Source: Pontiellaceae bacterium B12227
Lineage (GTDB): Bacteria; Verrucomicrobiota; Kiritimatiellia; Kiritimatiellales; Pontiellaceae
Direction of reading: 5' to 3'
Assembly: GCA_029432775.1 (NCBI GenBank)
Contig: JAROAZ010000003.1
Coordinates: forward strand, 62,001 to 126,000
DNA length: 64,000 nt
The notes beneath the pieces are model-generated. The model was not told the origin of the DNA, searched no databases, and saw nothing but the letters and a program-made list of their open reading frames with translations. Each line of letters opens with the position of its first letter. Positions within the stretch are counted from its first letter, which is position 1. Positions 60,842-64,000 of this stretch are shown here, one piece after another. The translations under genes were made by a program, and so were the position numbers.

Positions 60842-61306
60842 ATGGAATGGAAAAATGTTAATGCGTTGTGCGATGTGGTAGGGAACACGAGTCTGGATAT
60901 TCATCAGTATCATCGATCAGGTCATTTGGAGAAAATATATGAAAATGCGCTCGCCCACCGATTAAGAAAGCTGGGGCTAGAGGTAAAGCAGCAGGTTCCA
61001 CTGGTTGTCTATGATGAGGATGGGACGGAGCTCAGTGAATATTTCGCTGACCTTTTGATCGAAGGGCAGCTAATTATTGAATTTAAAGCATGTAAATCGG
61101 TCGCAGATCAGCACGTTGCCCAAATTCTCGGATACCTCCGATCGTCGGGTATTGAACATGGATTACTGATTAACTTTGGTTCCTCGAAGCTGTTCATCAA
61201 AAAATACATCCTCAATAAAAATCCGAATACAGTCCGAGCTGGTGTTAAGAATTTGATCCTGAGTCTTAGAGCTTCTTGTGCCTCTTTGTGGCCATTTATC
61301 CGGTAG
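60842..61306 (+). CDS. GxxExxY family protein
   Basis: 154 residues. The name-giving motif is GHLEKIYENAL near 23-33, and a PD-(D/E)XK-like core follows (FADLLIEGQLIIEFKACKSV near 67-86) with QILGYLRSSG. Family members are frequent in PVC and Bacteroidetes genomes; function unknown, nuclease-like fold predicted. GGAGGAAGGC lies just before the ATG. It is bracketed by 22-bp inverted repeats (60794-60815 and 61271-61292), the right one inside its last codons, marking it as an inserted unit. Confidence 0.9.
   Translation: MEWKNVNALCDVVGNTSLDIHQYHRSGHLEKIYENALAHRLRKLGLEVKQQVPLVVYDEDGTELSEYFADLLIEGQLIIEFKACKSVADQHVAQILGYLRSSGIEHGLLINFGSSKLFIKKYILNKNPNTVRAGVKNLILSLRASCASLWPFIR
61271..61292 (-). 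repeat. Right inverted repeat of the GxxExxY cassette
   Basis: GCTTCTTGTGCCTCTTTGTG followed by GC; pairs with 60794-60815 at 21 of 22. Falls inside the coding end of the GxxExxY gene (RASCASLWPF). Confidence 0.8.
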
Positions 61307-61308
61307 CC

Positions 61309-62808
61309 ATGAAATCCTCTGGAAGCAGGCTGTTCAGTAAGGGAGCGGGGCCATTTATTTCGGTGGTGGTTCATGTGGTGATCTTTGTGGTGTTGGTGAA
61401 GGTGCTGGTTTTTCGCGCTCCGGAAAAGGAAACGGCGATTGATGTACAGGTGGTAGAAGAACAGATCCGGAAACTGGATAAGGTGGAGCAGGAACCTGAA
61501 AAAGCAGAGATCCTTGAATCGGAAGCGGAATCGCTGGAGGCTCCGGAGGATCTGGCTGAAGAACTTCTACCGGCGGAGGTGATGCAGAATTCCTTGCTGG
61601 AGTCTGAACTGGATTTGAGCGGCCTGGATTCGGTGGCCAATATTGAGAGTCCTTTAGTGATGAAGGGACTGATGGTGGGCCGCTCCGAAAGCGGGCGTAA
61701 GAAGCTGTTGCGCGAGTTTGGCGGTCGATATGGCGGCCAGGCGGAAAAGGCGGTGCTGAAAGGGCTGGATTGGTTGCAGGCGGCTCAGGATGAAAACGGT
61801 TCGTGGGGCGTTGGTAAAAGCAGGAGTATGACCGCGAAACAGGAGCGGGCCCGGCTGACGGGGTTATCCCTTCTCTGTTATCTGGCGCATGGCGAAACGG
61901 CGCAATCGGAAAAGTATGGCGAAACGGTACAGCGGGCTATTCAGTATCTGCTGAATGAGCAGGATGCAAAAACCGGCCGTTTTGTGCCGTTCTCGAAGAC
62001 GGTGGGATCGCATGATGACATCGGGGTGTATGGCCACGCCATTGCAACCTATGCACTTTGCGAGGCCTATGGCATGACGCGTATGCCGTTACTCAAAGAG
62101 CCGGTTGAGAAGGCGGTGCAGGTGATCATTGATGGACAGCAGGAGAAGGGTGGTTGGGATCACCGCTATCAACACGAAAAGTGGAGCGACCTTTCCGTGG
62201 GCGGCTGGCAGGTGCAGGCGCTGCGGGCCGCGCAGGCAGCGGGTGTGAAAGTGGAAGGAATTTTCCAGGCATTGGAAAAGTCGGTGCCCTTTGTACAGGG
62301 CATGCACGCCGGGGAGGGTAAGTTTTATTACCGGCTTGGTAACAAAACGCCGAATGGAGATCTGGATTATATGACGGGTGTGGCTGTGCTTTGTATGCAA
62401 CTGGCCGGCAGCAACCGGGTGGATGAAGTAAAGGCCGGGCTGGATTATCTCAAAGATGCAGAGTGTACGGACTGGGACGAGGGCTGGGAAAAGACCGGGA
62501 AAAACAAGAGCTTCAATATTGCGTATGAGTGGTATTACAACACGCAGGCGATCTTCCAGAAGGGCGGCTCGAAGTGGTCGAGCTGGAACAATAAGTTTGC
62601 TCCGATGCTGATCGAAGCCCAGGACTCTTCAGGCGCCTGGAAACCGCCGGCTGAGGAAAAGGCCATTTCAAAAGATATGATCTACACCACCAGCTTCTGT
62701 ACGCTTTCCCTGCAGGTCTATTATCGCATCCTGCCCTCATTCAAAAAGGCGGCCGTTACCGACGAACGATTCGTTTTTGAAAACGATGTGAAGATCGTGG
62801 TGTATTGA
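61309..62808 (+). CDS. Membrane-anchored alpha/alpha-toroid (squalene-cyclase-fold) protein in TonB position
   Basis: 499 residues from ATG 61309 (MKSSGSRLFSKG), chosen because the frame to 61276 crosses the inserted inverted repeat. One membrane helix (PFISVVVHVVIFVVLVKVLVF, about 12-32) is followed by an acidic linker of about 90 residues (VEEQIRKLDKVEQEPEKAEI). Then come repeated helix-turn units of the terpene-cyclase fold: DWLQAAQDENGSWG, AIQYLLNEQDAKTGRF, VQVIIDGQQEKGGW. I see no DXDD catalytic motif, so a binding role is more likely than cyclisation. The order anchor-linker-effector, after ExbB and two ExbD, is that of TonB. One palindrome encodes FQALE (62263). It ends FENDVKIVVY, repeated at 63727-63759. 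Confidence 0.85.
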   Translation: MKSSGSRLFSKGAGPFISVVVHVVIFVVLVKVLVFRAPEKETAIDVQVVEEQIRKLDKVEQEPEKAEILESEAESLEAPEDLAEELLPAEVMQNSLLESELDLSGLDSVANIESPLVMKGLMVGRSESGRKKLLREFGGRYGGQAEKAVLKGLDWLQAAQDENGSWGVGKSRSMTAKQERARLTGLSLLCYLAHGETAQSEKYGETVQRAIQYLLNEQDAKTGRFVPFSKTVGSHDDIGVYGHAIATYALCEAYGMTRMPLLKEPVEKAVQVIIDGQQEKGGWDHRYQHEKWSDLSVGGWQVQALRAAQAAGVKVEGIFQALEKSVPFVQGMHAGEGKFYYRLGNKTPNGDLDYMTGVAVLCMQLAGSNRVDEVKAGLDYLKDAECTDWDEGWEKTGKNKSFNIAYEWYYNTQAIFQKGGSKWSSWNNKFAPMLIEAQDSSGAWKPPAEEKAISKDMIYTTSFCTLSLQVYYRILPSFKKAAVTDERFVFENDVKIVVY

Positions 62809-63683
62809 TGGCCTTGAAAAAAAGCATGTCGCAGAAGCTGCGGATGGATGGGCGCGACTACTCGCATCCGGGGTGGTATTTCATCACGTTGGGTGCGGAT
62901 TATCACCGGCATTATTTTGGAGAAGTGGTTGCCGCCGAAATGCGACCCAATGCGTTGGGAGAGTTGGTCGAGGCGTGTTGGCGCGAGATCCCGCAGCATT
63001 ATGGCCATATTGAATTGGGGGCATGGCAGGTGATGCCTAACCATTTCCATGGGCTGATCCGCATTGTCCGTCCCGGAGGGAAGGGGCTGGGAGAAGTTGT
63101 TAATATGTTCAAGGGTTCGGTCACGCGGAAATGGCGGCGGGCTGTAGGTTCTCGCCATGGCGAGAAAGAACGGGTTTGGGCGCCGAACTATTATGATGTG
63201 ATTTGCTTTAATGCAGAAGAGCTGGAAACGCGGGAGCGCTATATCCGCGCAAACCCGCGGAGGTGGGCGCTGAAGGGCGTTGCGGGCGGCACCATTAAGA
63301 AGAGCCGTTACAGGGGCAATACGGCGTTGCTCCGGCAGCATGGAACCCGAAAAGCATTGCAGGTTTCGAGAAAGGCAAGTGATGCGCAGGTTACTTCGTT
63401 GCAGGCGGATTTCGCCGGGTTCGATGGTATTGTATGTAGCACGTTCTTTTCATCTGGAGAAAGGGCCTGTCTCGACACGTTGCTAGCCGGAAGTGCCCGG
63501 GTTATATGGGTGCTGCCCATGGCCATGCCTAAAACGATTCCTGAAAAATGGACAAAAGCCTTTCTGGAAAAACGGGCGCTTTGGCTCTCCGCATTCCCGG
63601 ACGGGCAGGAAGAGGCTTCCAGCGAAAGTTGTGAACGAGCCAACCAATGGGTTGAGCGGTTCTCTTGTGCTGAGCAAAGATGA
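62808..63683 (+). CDS. REP-associated tyrosine transposase (RAYT/Y1) with extra C-terminal domain
   Basis: 291 residues from ATG 62808 (overlaps the stop of the toroid gene as ATGA). The HUH motif is MPNHFHGL (78-83), with the catalytic Tyr in TRERYIRANPRRW (Y145) and WYFITLGADYHRHYFG near 23-38. RAYTs usually end near residue 160-180; here about 110 more residues follow. They resemble a Rossmann/SLOG-like fold (FSSGERACLDTLLAGSARVI, then VLPMAMPKTIP). It is predicted to act on hairpin repeats, by family. No intact flanking IS ends are visible. Confidence 0.88.
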   Translation: MALKKSMSQKLRMDGRDYSHPGWYFITLGADYHRHYFGEVVAAEMRPNALGELVEACWREIPQHYGHIELGAWQVMPNHFHGLIRIVRPGGKGLGEVVNMFKGSVTRKWRRAVGSRHGEKERVWAPNYYDVICFNAEELETRERYIRANPRRWALKGVAGGTIKKSRYRGNTALLRQHGTRKALQVSRKASDAQVTSLQADFAGFDGIVCSTFFSSGERACLDTLLAGSARVIWVLPMAMPKTIPEKWTKAFLEKRALWLSAFPDGQEEASSESCERANQWVERFSCAEQR

Positions 63684-63694
63684 GCAGGAAATCA

Positions 63695-63723
63695 AAAAGG
63701 CCGATCGAAACGACCGGCCTTTT
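63695..63723. repeat. Hairpin after the transposase gene
   Basis: AAAAGGCCG (63695-63703) and CGGCCTTTT (63715-63723) are perfect 9-bp arms around an 11-base loop containing GATCG. It may be a bidirectional terminator between the convergent transposase and permease genes, or a terminal hairpin of the inserted unit. Confidence 0.6.
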
Positions 63724-63759
63724 GAATTCGATAACGATGTGAAGATCGTTGTCTATTAA
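63721..63759 (+). pseudogene. Duplicated tail of the toroid-domain gene
   Basis: The frame reads FEFDNDVKIVVY then stop. The last 33 bases match 62776-62808 at 28 positions, and all differences but one (the TGA/TAA stop) fall at third codon positions. There is no start for it. Its stop overlaps the permease stop by two bases. Confidence 0.8.
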
Positions 63760-64000
63760 TGCGGCATGCTGACGACCAGGTTGATGGCGGAGAGCAGGCC
63801 GACGACCCACATAACCGGTGAGATCTTCTTGAAGTCGCCGGCGCAGACGGCAATCAGAATGTAGGAGAGAAATCCTACCGTAAGGCCGGTTGCAATGCTG
63901 AAGGTGAGCGGCATCAGGATCATGGTCAGGAACGCGGGAACCGCAATCTTCAGATCGGTGAAGTCGATTTCCTTGATGTTACGGAACATGTACACTCCCA
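63756..64000 (-). CDS. NCS2 family purine/xanthine permease, C-terminal end (partial)
   Basis: The frame is open to the right edge, so only about 81 C-terminal residues are seen: VYMFRNIKEIDFTDLKIAVP, AFLTMILMPLTFSIATGLTVG, FLSYILIAVCAGDFKK. The IDFTDLKIAVPAFLTMILMPLTFSIATGL pattern is characteristic of AzgA-like NCS2 permeases (hypoxanthine/guanine uptake). The start is outside the window. Confidence 0.85.
   Translation of the reverse strand, partial: GVYMFRNIKEIDFTDLKIAVPAFLTMILMPLTFSIATGLTVGFLSYILIAVCAGDFKKISPVMWVVGLLSAINLVVSMPH

Noticed and set aside
63493..63759. Separate 88-residue gene over the transposase end
   Set aside because: Most of it overlaps the transposase in another frame; only the last dozen residues match the toroid gene tail, so it is reported as a remnant.
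1..64000. tRNA, rRNA, riboswitch or prophage
   Set aside because: I saw no T-loop/acceptor patterns, no rRNA-like segment, no convincing riboswitch fold and no phage structural genes; an undetected tRNA cannot be excluded without a covariance-model scan.

Overview
The window reads as a chromosomal segment of a Gram-negative bacterium of the PVC superphylum, most likely Kiritimatiellota (a Pontiella-like marine polysaccharide degrader). This placement is an inference. It rests on an Amuc_1098/1099/1100-type pilus locus as known from Akkermansia, an ECF sigma factor fused to a membrane-anchored C-terminal domain, a bifunctional fucokinase/GDP-fucose pyrophosphorylase, secreted beta-helix and arabinofuranosidase-like proteins, and a GxxExxY gene. 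There is no rRNA, tRNA, CRISPR array or prophage that I could recognise.

Layout. 1-3.8 kb (minus): a YtrA-like GntR repressor, an ABC ATPase and a very large ABC permease cut by the left edge; a perfect operator-like palindrome lies over the repressor start. 4.2-12 kb: fkp, a membrane-bound AraC regulator and a secreted beta-helix protein. 12-13.2 kb: a repeat-rich island with two small membrane-protein ORFs. 13.2-26.6 kb: mixed housekeeping genes (DUF89 phosphatase, DUF502, ThiF, cupin, glycosidase, MBL hydrolase, ECF sigma, DjlA-like, VF530, AlkC-like glycosylase, Der). 26.9-33.8 kb: two paralogous membrane proteins, M48 protease with LemA, a TPR lipoprotein and a secreted cyclophilin. 34-38.9 kb: nusA-infB, a histone-H1-like protein and nrdR. 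38.9-45.4 kb: an unknown protein, lnt, a frameshifted FGE-like protein, prfB, a four-helix-bundle cassette and trpC. 45.5-51.1 kb: a PilM/N fusion, Amuc_1100, Amuc_1099 and secretin operon. 51.2-56.4 kb: exonuclease, D-2-hydroxyacid dehydrogenase, HNH, MsrB, beta-helix protein and AGCS symporter. 56.5-62.8 kb: a probably leaderless operon of two TPR/secreted proteins, ExbB, two ExbD and a membrane-anchored alpha/alpha-toroid protein, interrupted by a GxxExxY cassette. 62.8-64 kb: a REP-type (RAYT) transposase with an extra C-terminal domain, a duplicated gene tail, and an NCS2 permease cut by the right edge.

The most striking signal runs through the whole window: a 15-bp odd-centred palindrome, TTCCA-R-NNN-Y-TGGAA. 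I counted 36 perfect copies by eye, where about 0.06 would be expected by chance for ten fixed bases. It occurs in coding and non-coding DNA and is usually read as Phe-Gln-x-Leu-Glu inside genes. It looks like a highly iterated palindrome comparable in kind to cyanobacterial HIP1 or to DNA uptake sequences. The second candidate system is the ExbB-ExbD-ExbD-toroid operon, which has the architecture of a TonB/Tol-like energy transducer in which the TonB position is taken by a squalene-cyclase-fold protein.
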